Part shown: positions 6,851 to 15,704 of the stretch, piece by piece
How the letters are laid out: each line of letters begins with the position of its first letter
How positions within the stretch are numbered: the stretch's first letter is position 1
Assembly (NCBI GenBank): GCA_963707965.1
Contig: CAVPRR010000007.1
Span: 992,001-1,056,000 of the forward strand
Reading direction: 5' to 3'
Source of the DNA: VRUE01 sp963707965
GTDB lineage: Bacteria; Actinomycetota; Thermoleophilia; Solirubrobacterales; 70-9
Length of the DNA stretch: 64,000 nt
Notes under the pieces: model-generated
The model's input: the letters and a program-made list of their open reading frames with translations, nothing else
Databases searched by the model: none
Told to the model about the DNA's origin: nothing
Translations under genes and position numbers: made by a program

Positions 6851-8408
6851 CTAGGGCCCGGACAGGGTGAAGGGACCCTCGAAGGCCGTCGAGCCCGGCC
6901 GTCGGCCGTAGAGCTGAGCGGTGTTGGGGGCGATCGGTGCGCTGCCGAATTCTCCCTGCGCGTGCGCGTTGGCGGGAAGGTTGCCGGTGCAGAGAAGGGT
7001 GTCGTTTGCAGTGGCGCTGGTCGCCGGTTCGCACGAGTACGAGGTGCCCGGCGGCGGCGTGGGCGCAGGATTCTGAACCTGGTTGCCCGGGGGCAGCACC
7101 ACCTTGAACGCGTTGACGTCGAGGTCGAAGAAGACGTCGAAGAAAGAGTGGGGCGGGATTTTCGGTTCCAGTTTTCCGCCGCCGTGAAGCGGCGCTTCGG
7201 GCTTCGTGGGGTTAGGGGGACCGCCGCGACACGTCCCTTCGCAGACCACTCGCGGCAGGAAGGGATTCCCGACATCCCAGTGGACTATGAGCACCTTGCA
7301 GCTCCAGTTTCTGAGTCTGGTTGCCGCGCCTGAAGGTGAACTTGACGACAACCGTCTGGACGCGCAGCGGCGGGTCGACCTTGCTCCCGCTCTGCTTGAA
7401 GCCGTCGGCAGCCACGAAGCCGGGTGGAACGCCCTTCGGCTGTGGTTTGACCGGCGTCACCGAGGCTTTCCCGCCCGGGCCTTTTTGGGTAAAGGGAGAA
7501 CCGAAGATCCAGCCCTTGCCGCTGTCGACGATCACGAACTTCACCGTGGCGACCCCTCCGTGCGGGATCACCGCGGGGTTGGGCGCGCAGGAGACCGTGA
7601 ACTTGCCTGGTTTCTTGCCAGGCCCTCCTTTCTTCCTTTCTTCCTTTTCCCTCTTCCTCCTTTCCCTTTCTTCTCTTTCCCGTTCCCTTTCCTTCTTCTT
7701 CCTCTGGGTGGAGATGATCGGCTTCGGCTGGCCCGCCGGGATCAGGTAGTCCTCGGTCTCACCCTCGGTGTAGGGGGAGGCCGAGCCTCCTCCGTCCGAG
7801 CTCGAAACGGGCTGGTCGAGCGTCAGCGTCACCCGCTCCCAGATGTCCCGCGTGTGCTTGCCGGCGGTGAATCCGATCGGAACGACGGCGACGCCCGCGG
7901 GGCTGAGCTTGTCCATCGAGACCGGGAAGTTCTGGATCGCCCACTCGGGGCTGCAGCTGTCGGACGAGTCGGCCCAGTCGCCGTCCCGGTTCCAGTCGAA
8001 CCAGGCGTTGACATACGCAACGTGAGCGGAGGTGAGCGTGGCCGCTGGCAACGCCGTGCCGTTCAGCACCGCCGTGAGCGTGCTGGAGCCGCACTTCGCG
8101 AGGCTCGTCGACACGCCGTCGTCAAGGCGGTCTTTGTTGACCTGCGCCGAGTTGGCCTCACCGTTGACGCCGGCGCCGAGGAAGAAGCTGCCGAAGGGGC
8201 TGTGGCGGGGGCCGGGCGTCGCCGCCTTTGAGGGGAAGTGACCAATCACGCCAGGTGCGCTCGCGTAACCGGCGGGCGCGCTGTCCGGGGCATCGCCGAA
8301 GTCAGCCTTGACGGCACCGGCGGCCGCCGGAACCACGCCCAAAACGAGCAGCAGCACGGCACCGACCCCGGCAAACCCCACCCGCTGAGCTATTCGGACG
8401 AAACGCAA
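6851..8408 (-). CDS. Secreted GEVED-domain protein with EK-rich linker, frameshifted at an A run
   Basis: Read as one gene of about 518 residues. A TTG start with AGGTGA upstream gives MRFVRIAQRVGFAGVGAVLLLVLG, a signal peptide. It is followed by KADFGDAPDS and a GEVED region with LDDGV, WFDWNRDGDWADS and GETEDYLIP, a module of secreted adhesin-like proteins. A very charged linker of about 35 Lys/Glu/Arg residues follows, then beta-rich domains. At the AAA complementing 7308-7310 the frame breaks: removing one A turns NQTQKLELQ into NQTQNWSCKV, which continues as LIVHWDVGNPFLPRVVCEGTC and runs to a normal stop. The downstream part keeps protein-like composition, so a one-base insertion (real or an assembly error) is the simplest view. 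Confidence 0.8.
7623..7705. repeat. Long polypyrimidine/polypurine tract
   Basis: The plus strand is pure C/T from 7623 to 7681, then one G, then pure C/T again to 7705. On the coding (minus) strand this is a purine tract encoding the Lys/Glu/Arg linker of the GEVED protein. Such mirror-like purine tracts can form triplex DNA and are prone to slippage. Confidence 0.85.
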
Positions 8409-8548
8409 GCTCTCACCTGTCCGCGACGGACCCTATAGCCACGGCGCGCTCGCCGCAAGCGTTTCACGCCGGCGACTCTCGCGTCTGACCCGACATGCCG
8501 GCACGGCCTGGCGAGGCACTTTCCAGGGCAGGTTCGTGCTGCGCGCCC

Positions 8549-9430
8549 CTAGACGGCGCTGGTCTTGAGCGAAGGGACGGCGGCGCGCAGCGCGGCGAGT
8601 ACGGTGTCGGGGGTTGGACGCACGCGGTAGTTGTCGGTCTGGTCCGCGTACACGATGCGTCCCTCTCCGTCGGTGACGATCAGCGTCGGCAGGACCGTGT
8701 CGCTCTCATAGCCGATCATTCCGGCCGGGGTGCCGTCTGGATTCACTATGCCCAAACGGCGGGCCGCCTCGAGCCCGTCGTCGCGCAGGTAGCGAAACGC
8801 CACATCGTGGCGGGCGGCGAGGGCGCGGGTGTGCCGCTCGTCCTGAGGGCTGACCAGCGCCACCTGCGCGCCGAGCGCCTCGACCTCACGCCAGCGCGCG
8901 GCGATCTCGCCAACCTGGGCCATGCAGAGCGGGCACCAGTTGCCGCGGTAGAACAGCAGCACAGTGGGTCGCCCATGTAACTCCCCCGCGACGATTGGAC
9001 CACGGCCGTGCTCGACGAACGGAAGGTCGGCGGGGAGCAACTCCCCCACCGTCAAGGCCGGGGACGGTTTTCGTCCAAACCGGGAGTACCAGCGGGTGTA
9101 GGCGAGCCAACCGACGATCTCGCCGGAGGCAAGCACTGCCGCAAGGGGATGACGACGCGCGAATCGCCAGGTCGCCGCGGTTCCGATCGCCGTGGCGAGC
9201 GGCAGGCCGACCAGGTTCGGGCTCGTTCGTGCCGCCGGTCGCAGGAACCCGTTGGCGAAGTAGGCGCCGGGGAGGGCGTGGACCCCCGCGATCAGGGCCC
9301 AACCGGCGCGCTCGCCACGGGGCGCGCGAATCGCCCGACGGGCGGCATCCGCCGCAAGTAGCGGGGGGATCGAGGAGAACAGCGAGACGAACGCCTGCTT
9401 GGCGGTGCGGGGCAAGACGACGCGCATCAT
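8549..9430 (-). CDS. Peroxiredoxin-like (AhpC/TSA redoxin) protein with hydrophobic N-terminal half
   Basis: About 293 residues. The C-terminal ~150 residues form a thioredoxin-fold redoxin domain: GELLPADLPFVEHGRGP, then VLLFYRGNWCPLCMAQVGEI with a CxxC motif at the peroxidatic position, VALVSPQDERHT, and TLIVTDGEGRIVYADQTDNYRVRP. The N-terminal ~110 residues are hydrophobic (VSLFSSIPPLLAADAARRA, WALIAGVHALPGAYFANG, LVGLPLATAIGTAATW) and probably span the membrane three or four times, giving a membrane-tethered thiol peroxidase/reductase. Start chosen at the double ATG before RVVLPRTAKQ; alternative starts upstream give only low-complexity sequence. Confidence 0.8.
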   Translation of the reverse strand: MMRVVLPRTAKQAFVSLFSSIPPLLAADAARRAIRAPRGERAGWALIAGVHALPGAYFANGFLRPAARTSPNLVGLPLATAIGTAATWRFARRHPLAAVLASGEIVGWLAYTRWYSRFGRKPSPALTVGELLPADLPFVEHGRGPIVAGELHGRPTVLLFYRGNWCPLCMAQVGEIAARWREVEALGAQVALVSPQDERHTRALAARHDVAFRYLRDDGLEAARRLGIVNPDGTPAGMIGYESDTVLPTLIVTDGEGRIVYADQTDNYRVRPTPDTVLAALRAAVPSLKTSAV

Positions 9431-9443
9431 CGAGCGGCCAAGT

Positions 9444-9476
9444 ATGGCGATCGGGCTATTCGGACGACTCTCGAAC
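9444..9476 (+). repeat. 33-bp direct repeat, copy A
   Basis: A perfect 33-base repeat that begins ATGGCGATCGGGCTATTCGG and ends CTCTCGAAC. The second copy lies 954 bases away in the same orientation, so the pair brackets the collagen-like gene. This copy overlaps the likely start region of the divergent peroxiredoxin-like gene and lies in the leader of the collagen-like gene. Confidence 0.9.
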
Positions 9477-9594
9477 AGGGCGTATGCCTTCGTGTGGGAA
9501 GTCGCCCGGATGTATGGTGGAGCTGCCGGTCGGCGCGAACGGCGCTCGTCGGCGCGGCCAGGACGCCCAGCCGGCGCCGGAGGAGCGAGAGCAC

Positions 9595-10357
9595 ATGAGG
9601 CTGACTCGTCTGCGGGCCGAGTTGCGCGCACAGCGCTACGGGATTGCGATTGGCACGGTCGCGCTGTTGGTGGCCGTTGGGGCGCCGGCCCAGGCGTTGG
9701 AGGGTGCAACCTCCGCCGTCAACTCGGTGGCAAAGGCACTCAGGATCGCCAAGAAGGCCGATAGGCGTTCGAAGGCAGCTTTGAGGCTTGCCCAGGAGGT
9801 CAGCAAGGCCCCCGGCCCCAGAGGGCCGCAGGGCCCTGCCGGAAGCGATGCGCAGTTCAATGGCGCGGCGGCGGGTGGCGGTCTCGCCGGCGCCTACCCG
9901 AACCCGACGATCGCGCAGAACGCGATCGGCACGGCCCAGGTCACCAACGACGCGCTGAGCGGCAGCGACATCATCGAGGGCAGCCTCGGCCAGGTGCCGA
10001 GCGCGCTCGCCGCAACCAACGCCCAGAACATTGCCGACAAATCGGTGACCGCGTCCAGCTTCGGCACGATCACGAAACGCAGTGACACCGTGTCGTCCCC
10101 GGCGGGGGAACCGGCCGAGAACGGCAACTACGACACCAATTTCAACGAGGTCCTCTGCTTCAACGACGAGATGGCGGTTGCCGGGGGCGTCGACTGGGCG
10201 GGGGGGCGGAACCGACGACCAGGAGCTGTGGATAAGCGAGTTCTACTGGCTGTACGACGCGACGACTGGCCAACCATCGGGGCTCCACGTCACGGCCGGC
10301 AACGACACGGGAATCGACACGACTGTGACGGTGGAAGTCGCCTGCCTGGCGCCGTGA
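9595..10357 (+). CDS. Secreted collagen-like protein, frameshifted in a G7 run
   Basis: Starts at ATG after a GGAGGAG ribosome site. MRLTRLRAELRAQRYGIAIGTVALLVAVGAPAQA is a signal peptide or anchor. A helical basic region, a short Gly-X-Y stretch (GPRGPQGPAG) and an Ala/Asn-rich region with NAIGTAQVTNDALSGSDIIEGSLG follow, typical of Thermoleophilia surface proteins. After FNEVLCFNDEMAVAGGVDWAGG the frame breaks at a run of seven G (10200-10206). Removing one G restores GGTDDQELWISEFYWLYDATTGQPSG...VTVEVACLAP and a TGA at the given end. The G run could be a phase-variable tract or a consensus error. About 253 residues when repaired. Confidence 0.82.
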
Positions 10358-10397
10358 GCCGCTTCTGCCCGGCGAAGGCGAGTGCTAGGCAGGCGAC

Positions 10398-10430
10398 ATG
10401 GCGATCGGGCTATTCGGACGACTCTCGAAC
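10398..10430 (+). repeat. 33-bp direct repeat, copy B
   Basis: Identical to copy A at 9444-9476 over 33 bases. It lies 41 bases after the stop of the collagen-like gene and in the leader of the molybdopterin oxidoreductase gene. Flanking bases differ from copy A, so the repeat unit is short and sharply bounded. Confidence 0.9.
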
Positions 10431-10518
10431 CCTGAGTTCCTCCCCCGAGTCGTTGCCGCTCTCGGCCACGCACGAATAGCGCCGGAGCACCAGGGGGTCG
10501 AGCTACGATGACCCGACG

Positions 10519-12703
10519 ATGGGGGCCGAGCAGCGCCTGACCTACTGCAACATCTGCGAGGCGCTGTGTGGACTTGTGGCCACGGTCGAGCACGACCGCG
10601 TGGTCGAGCTCCGCACCGATCCCGACCACCCGATGTCCGCGGGATACGCCTGTCCCAAGGGGATCGCGATGACGGAGCTGCAGAACGATCCCGACCGGGT
10701 TCTGCATCCGCTTCGACGTCGAGGCGACGGAAGCGGCTTCGACACGGTGAGCTGGGATGAGGCGCTCGACGACATCGCATCGCGCCTACGAGCAACGCGC
10801 GGCTCGCATGGCGGCGATGCGATCGGCTGGTACGCCGGCGTGCCCTACACGTTCTCCTTTGGGCATCACCTCTGGGTCAAGGGCTTCCTCGCAGCCCTGG
10901 GGTCCCCACATCACTACGGCGCGATCTCCCAGGACGTCGGGTCTCGGTTCGCCGCCAGCGCGCTGCTGTACGGAAGCGCGTTCGAGACCCCGTTGCCCGA
11001 TGTCGAGCGCACGCAGTTCATGCTCATCCTGGGCGCTAACCCATTCGTCTCGAATGGCAGCTATCTGACCGCGCCGCGCATTCGGGAGCGGCTTCACCGG
11101 ATCATCGAGCGGGGTGGTCGCATCGTCGTCATCGATCCGCGGCGGACCGAGACAGCCGCGAGCTTCGAGCATGTCGCGGTGCGGCCCGACAGTGACGCCT
11201 GGCTTCTGCTCTCGATGCTGCACGTGCTCTTCGAAGAGGATCTCTGCGATCGAGAATTTCTCGATCGCCATGCATCGGGAACCGAGGCTCTCCGCGGCGC
11301 GGTGGCGAGCTATCCACCTGAGACGACCGAACCCGACACCGGTGTCCCTGCGGGGCTGGTGCGCCGCCTTGCCCGCGACTTCGCCTCCTCGTCGAGCGCC
11401 GTCGCATACGGGCGCACGGGCGCCTGCCGCGGCCGCTTCGGCACGCTGGTCTGCTTTCTCCTCGATGCCTTGAACATCGTCACGGGCAATCTCGACCGCC
11501 CCGGTGGGTGGATCTTCTCCGAGACGGCCATCCCGAGCAGGCGCCTGGGAACGCTGCTGGGGCTCGACAGCTACGGGCGCAAGCTGAGTCGCGTTGGAGG
11601 GTTGCCCGACGTCCTTGGCGAGCTGCCCACGGCACTGATGGCGAAGGCGATCACGACGCCGGGCCCGGGACGGCTGCGCGCCCTGCTGATGTCGGCCGGC
11701 AATCCGATCCACACGGTCCCCAACGCCGACGAGCTGGCCGCGGCGCTGCAGGACCTGGAGCTGTTCGTCTCGCTGGACCTCTACGTCAACGACACCAACC
11801 GGTACGCCGACTACGTGCTCCCAGCCACCACATGGCTCGAGCGGTCGCAGACCGCCCATTGGCATGCGGCGGCATGGGTTACGCCGTTCATCCAGTACAC
11901 CCCGCCGGTGGTCGCGCCGTACGGCCAGGCCCGCGAGGAGTGGCAGGTCATCGAGCAGCTGAGCACTCGGCTTGGACTCGTCCCCCAGATCGCGCGCCCG
12001 ATGCGGGTGCTCGGCCGCCTCGGAATGCGCCAGTCCCCCACCGCCATGCAGGACATGCTCCTCAGGACGGGCCGCTACGGCGATTGGTTTGGGTTGCGGC
12101 GGCGAGGGCTCTCCTTCGCTCGACTCCTTCGAGACCATCCGCACGGGCTGCGCCTCAGTCCCCATCACCTGACGGGGGTTCTGCGGGATCGCATTCGGCA
12201 CCGCGACCGCCGGGTCGCGCTCTTCCCGGACGCGATCGCGTCCGAGATCGAACGGGCCGCAGGCCGCGTGCGGGCGACGAGCGAGGCGTTCCCCCTGCTG
12301 CTCATCTCCCTACGGGAACTTCGGTCGCATAACTCCTGGACGCACAACTCCCCCAAGCTGATGCGCAACCGCAGCTTCGCGCTGCGAGTTAATCCTCGCG
12401 ACGCCGATGCGGTGCGCCTCGCCGACGGCGACATCGCGCGGATCTCGTCGAAGACGGCGAGCATCGAGGCGCCTGTCCGGGTCACCGACGAGATCATGGC
12501 CGGGACCGTGGCGCTGCCGTGGGGATGGGGTCACAACGGTGGCTGGCGGTGGCCAACCGGCCGGCGGAGCGAACCTCAATCGGCTGACCAGCTCCGATCC
12601 CGCCGATCTGGAGCGGCTGGCGGGGATGTCCTGGCTCAACGGCGTTCCGGTCAGGCTCGAGCCGATCGGGCATGAGCCGGGGACTTCGGCGCAGCCCGCA
12701 TGA
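10519..12703 (+). CDS. Molybdopterin oxidoreductase with N-terminal 4Fe-4S motif, two small frameshifts near the 3' end
   Basis: A DMSO-reductase-superfamily catalytic subunit of about 728 residues when repaired. The N-terminus TYCNICEALCGL...YACPKG supplies the four cysteines of an iron-sulfur cluster. Mo-bis-MGD family segments follow: GANPFVSNGSYL, IVVIDPRRTETAA, NLDRPGGWIF, LLMSAGNPIHTVPNA, and the C-terminal cap beginning LLLISLRELRSHNSWTHNSPKL. The chain is cytoplasmic-looking with no Tat signal. Near 12547-12562 two single G deletions 12-15 bases apart are needed to turn HNGGWRWPTGRRSEP into HNGGWRVANRAGGANLNRLTSSDPADLERLAGMSWLNGVPVRLEPI, the expected ending of the family. The substrate is unknown; no electron-transfer partner gene is adjacent. 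Confidence 0.88.
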
Positions 12704-13535
12704 GCTCATCGACGAGCTCGGCCAGGCGCTCCGGCGCATCCTCGGGAACGAACGTCCTCGCCTTCTCGACGAGCACGAACCGACCTTTCGGAAAGGCCCC
12801 GGCCAGACGGCGACCGTTGCGCCTCGCGAACCACAGGTCGTCCGCCGCCCACGCGACGGTCGCGGGCCCCTTGAAGCGCCCCAGCTTGCGCGCCGCCCGG
12901 AGCGTGTAGCGCGAGCGAGCCTCTCGTCCGATACGGATGAGATCGCCGATGATCCCGCGGTCATCGAGCCCGCCAAGATAGGAGGCCATGATCTCTGGTT
13001 CTGGTGTCCGGTGCGCAACCGACCACCAGAAGATTCGCATGAAGGGACCACGACGCACAATGCGGAAGATCGACCGCCCGAACCCCAGGCGCAGGGCGAT
13101 GGCGAGCGGCTTGAAGTAGCGCGGCGGCAGCTGCCGGAAGCTGTCGCAGGAGGTCAACAGGACGCGAGAGACACGCGACGCATCCTCGGCCAGCAGGATC
13201 TGGCAGAGCGCTCCGCCGTAGTCGTTGGCGACGAGCGTGACGCCGTCGAGATCGAGCCTCTCGAGAAATTCGCCGATCAGCCGCGCCAGCCCCACGGGGG
13301 TCATGTCCGCGCCGGCGCGAGCAGGCTGAGCATGGCCCCCAAGGGGGAAGTCCGGCGTGATGCAGCGATATCGCTCCGCCAGGCGGGGAACTACATCCCG
13401 CCAGAGATCGCCGTTGCAGAGATATCCGTGGACGAACAGAATCGGCTCGCCGCTTCCCCTCTCACGAAACGGGATGGGTCCGTGCGTCGTCTCGACCGCC
13501 GGCTGCGGAGGGCCCAATCGCTCTGATACCGCCAT
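12651..13535 (-). CDS. Alpha/beta hydrolase with Asp at the nucleophile position
   Basis: A 294-residue alpha/beta-hydrolase-fold protein. ILFVHGYLCNGDLWRDVVPRLAERYRCITPDFPLGGH is the oxyanion-hole and strand-4 region. The nucleophile elbow reads VANDYGGAL, putting Asp where esterases have Ser, as in haloalkane and fluoroacetate dehalogenases. A possible acid residue is in WAADDLWF. The motif that normally carries the catalytic His reads KARTFVPEDAP, with Thr in place of His, so activity is uncertain. Start chosen at ATG after GGAAGGAGAAGG. Its 3' end overlaps the repaired end of the convergent molybdopterin gene by about 50 bases. Confidence 0.85.
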   Translation of the reverse strand: MAVSERLGPPQPAVETTHGPIPFRERGSGEPILFVHGYLCNGDLWRDVVPRLAERYRCITPDFPLGGHAQPARAGADMTPVGLARLIGEFLERLDLDGVTLVANDYGGALCQILLAEDASRVSRVLLTSCDSFRQLPPRYFKPLAIALRLGFGRSIFRIVRRGPFMRIFWWSVAHRTPEPEIMASYLGGLDDRGIIGDLIRIGREARSRYTLRAARKLGRFKGPATVAWAADDLWFARRNGRRLAGAFPKGRFVLVEKARTFVPEDAPERLAELVDELMRAAPKSPAHARSARA

Positions 13536-13565
13536 CGTCCGCCTTCTCCTTCCAGAGGACCTAAA

Positions 13566-13595
13566 CCTCAATCCAGCGAGCCCGCTGGATTGAGG
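13566..13595. promoter_or_regulatory. 13-bp perfect inverted repeat (4-base spacer)
   Basis: CCTCAATCCAGCG and its reverse complement CGCTGGATTGAGG are separated by AGCC. The element lies 31 bases upstream of the hydrolase start and about 100 bases downstream of the stop of the metallo-hydrolase gene transcribed toward it. It could be an operator for a dimeric repressor in front of the hydrolase or the terminator of the gene upstream; there is no T run, which favours the operator reading. Confidence 0.5.
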
Positions 13596-13692
13596 CTAAA
13601 GCCGTGGAGTGAAAAGTGTAGGCCCGGTGTGCAAGTGCAGGCGCGCGCGTCGCCTGTGACCGTTTGATCCTCTCCGTCCTGAGCGAGCCGTG

Positions 13693-14499
13693 TCAGGTGT
13701 GCGGCGTCCCCGGGCGGGTTGCGCTACTCGGCACGGCGATCGTTTGCCCATCAGCTGGAACGTCGACTCGATCCGAAACGCCAGCCGCGGTCAGTGCTTC
13801 GTTCAGGGCGGCCCGCGTAATCCCACAGTGGTCGAGCGCCTCGAGGTGAACGGCGATCACACGACCGGGGGCGAGGCGGACGAACTCGAGCTGTTCGTCC
13901 AGCGTCATCAGGATCGGTGAGCCGATGTCCAGCCGCGCGCCGCCGGCGTGCACGATGGCGATTTCGGGTCGCTCGCGCTCCAGCGCCGTGCGCACCTCAT
14001 CGGTCAGGACCGTGTCTCCGGAGAGGTAGAGGGACGGCTCGCCAGGAAGTCTGAGGAGAAACCCGACGCCAGGTCCCATCAGCCGGCCAACCACTCCGCG
14101 GCCGTGTCGAGCGGGCACCGATGTCAATTCGCCGCCAAACAGGCGAACGGTCTGATCGTGCGGAACGGGACGCGCGTCGATTCCCGCCCGCCGCAGCGCC
14201 CGTGCGTCGGCTGGCTGGCACGCGGTGGGGACGCCCGCAGCGGCGAGCAGGCGCTTGCCCTCGGCATCGAGGTGGTCGGCGTGGCCGAAGCGGAAGTGCG
14301 TGACGAGGCCCCCCGTGATTCCCGCAAGTCGGTCGCGGGATCCCTCGGCTAACGGCACCGTCGGGTTGAGCCCTGGCCGGGACCTGATCAGCGACAGAGG
14401 AGGCCGCCGCCGCGGCAGCGCCAACGACGGATCCACGATGAGCCGCTGTTCCGCGCCCTCGATGACGAGAGTGGCGTTGCGCAGCAGCGTGATCCGCAT
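13693..14499 (-). CDS. Metallo-beta-lactamase-fold hydrolase (UlaG-like)
   Basis: A 268-residue protein of the MBL fold as seen in UlaG-type hydrolases. It begins MRITLLRNATLVIEGAEQRLIVDPSLA, the usual first strands. The metal site is recognisable as LVTHFRFGHADHLD (HADH matches the second half of HxHxDH, the first His is displaced), followed by VPARHGRG, LYLSGDTVLTDEV with an Asp ligand, and VIAVHLEALDHCGITRAAL with a late His. The chemistry is probably hydrolytic; the substrate is unknown. It lies between the hydrolase and CorA, on the same strand. Confidence 0.85.
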   Translation of the reverse strand: MRITLLRNATLVIEGAEQRLIVDPSLALPRRRPPLSLIRSRPGLNPTVPLAEGSRDRLAGITGGLVTHFRFGHADHLDAEGKRLLAAAGVPTACQPADARALRRAGIDARPVPHDQTVRLFGGELTSVPARHGRGVVGRLMGPGVGFLLRLPGEPSLYLSGDTVLTDEVRTALERERPEIAIVHAGGARLDIGSPILMTLDEQLEFVRLAPGRVIAVHLEALDHCGITRAALNEALTAAGVSDRVDVPADGQTIAVPSSATRPGTPHT

Positions 14500-14586
14500 C
14501 TCTCCAGACTATTCGCGTGGCGATCCAAGACCTCTTGGAAGTGCTGGCTCTGATCCCTGGCTGCGAGCGGGCCGCTGAAGCGCCGA

Positions 14587-15556
14587 CTACAGCCAGCCGG
14601 CGCGCTTGAAGCGCCGGTAGAGCGCCGTGCAGACCACGACGATGATCGCCAGCACGAGCGGGTAGCCAAAGCGCCAGCGCAGCTCTGGCATGTGGTCGAA
14701 GTTCATGCCGTAGATGCCGGCGATCATCGTCGGCACGGCGAGGATCGCGACCCAGGCGGAGATCTTTCGCATGTCTTCGTTCTGGCGCACCGAGACCTGG
14801 GTCAGGTTGGCGTGCAGGGTGCTGCCCAGCAGCTCGCGGAAGCCGGCGATTCGCCCACTCACTCGCCGCAGGTGATCGTGGACATCGCGGAAGTACTCGT
14901 GAAGCCCGTCGGGCACGACCTCGAAGTGACCGCGCGCGACCTCATCGACCACGCCGGTGAGCGGGGCGACCGCCGTGTGGAAGTCGAGCACCTCGCGCTC
15001 CAGCTTGTAGATCCGCTCCGCCGGGTTGGTCCTATCGAGGGAGAAGACCTCGCGCTCGACCTGCTGGATGTCGACGTCGATGCCCGCGGCGGCCTCTTCG
15101 TAGCCGTCGACGACGTGGTCGAGGATCGAGTAGAGCACCATGCCGACACCGTGGCGGAGCAGGTCGGGTCGCCGCTCGATTCGCTCCCTCACCGCGGTCA
15201 GCTCGCCCTCGCCGTGGCGCACCGTGATGATGAAGCTGGGATGGACGAAGAGCAGCAGCTCGCCGACCTCGATCACCTCCTCGGAATCGACGTAGTGAAC
15301 GGTCTTGACGACGATGAGCAGGGTGCCGTCGTAGACCTCGACCTTGGGTCGCTGGTGGGCGTTGACCGCGTCCTCGACCGCGAGCTCGTGCAGGTTGAAC
15401 TCGCTCGCGATGCGCTGGAACTCCTCGGCGGACGGTTCGAGGACGCCGAGCCAGACAAAGGCGTCGTCGCCTTCGGGCCGCCTCCCCCGCGTCGGCAAGG
15501 GCGAGGTCGCCATCGCGGCGCTGGCCGCTCTCATAAACCGCGCAATTGACGATCAC
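14587..15556 (-). CDS. corA: CorA-family Mg2+/Co2+ transporter, frameshifted near the N-terminus
   Basis: A channel-type divalent cation transporter of about 322 residues. The C-terminus has the CorA signature GMN followed by FDHMPEL and two transmembrane helices (ISAWVAILAVPTMIAGIYGMN and YPLVLAIIVVVCTALYRRF). The cytoplasmic funnel includes FIITVRHGEGEL and DVHDHLRRVSGRIAGFRELL. The true N-terminus is MIVNCAVYESGQRRDGDLALADAGEA, read from a GTG in a different frame. A one-base deletion near 15470-15486 must be repaired to join it to PEGDDAFVWLGVLEPSAEEF. Family members begin this way, so the break is probably an assembly error. Confidence 0.88.
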
Positions 15557-15625
15557 GTCGGGAAGTATCGCGAGCCCCGATAGCGGTTGATGGCCACGCC
15601 TGCCCAGATCACCTCGACTGCCCCG

Positions 15626-15668
15626 AGCAAGCACACCCGTTCCAATTCAGCAAGCACACCCGTTCCAA
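15626..15668. promoter_or_regulatory. Two 20-bp direct repeats upstream of the Kdp histidine kinase gene
   Basis: AGCAAGCACACCCGTTCCAA occurs at 15626-15645 and again at 15649-15668, a 23-base period close to two turns of B-DNA. The pair lies 37 bases before the GTG of the histidine kinase gene, which makes a tandem regulator-binding site plausible, for example for KdpE or the divergent CorA promoter. Not a known consensus that I can name. Confidence 0.6.
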
Positions 15669-15704
15669 ACAGCACGGGGCCAATGCTGGCATGCTGGCGC
15701 GACA

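Noticed and set aside
8389..8401. Third copy of the 33-bp repeat
   Set aside because: Only 13 bases (GCTATTCGGACGA) match, at the start of the GEVED gene; could be chance or a shared promoter fragment.
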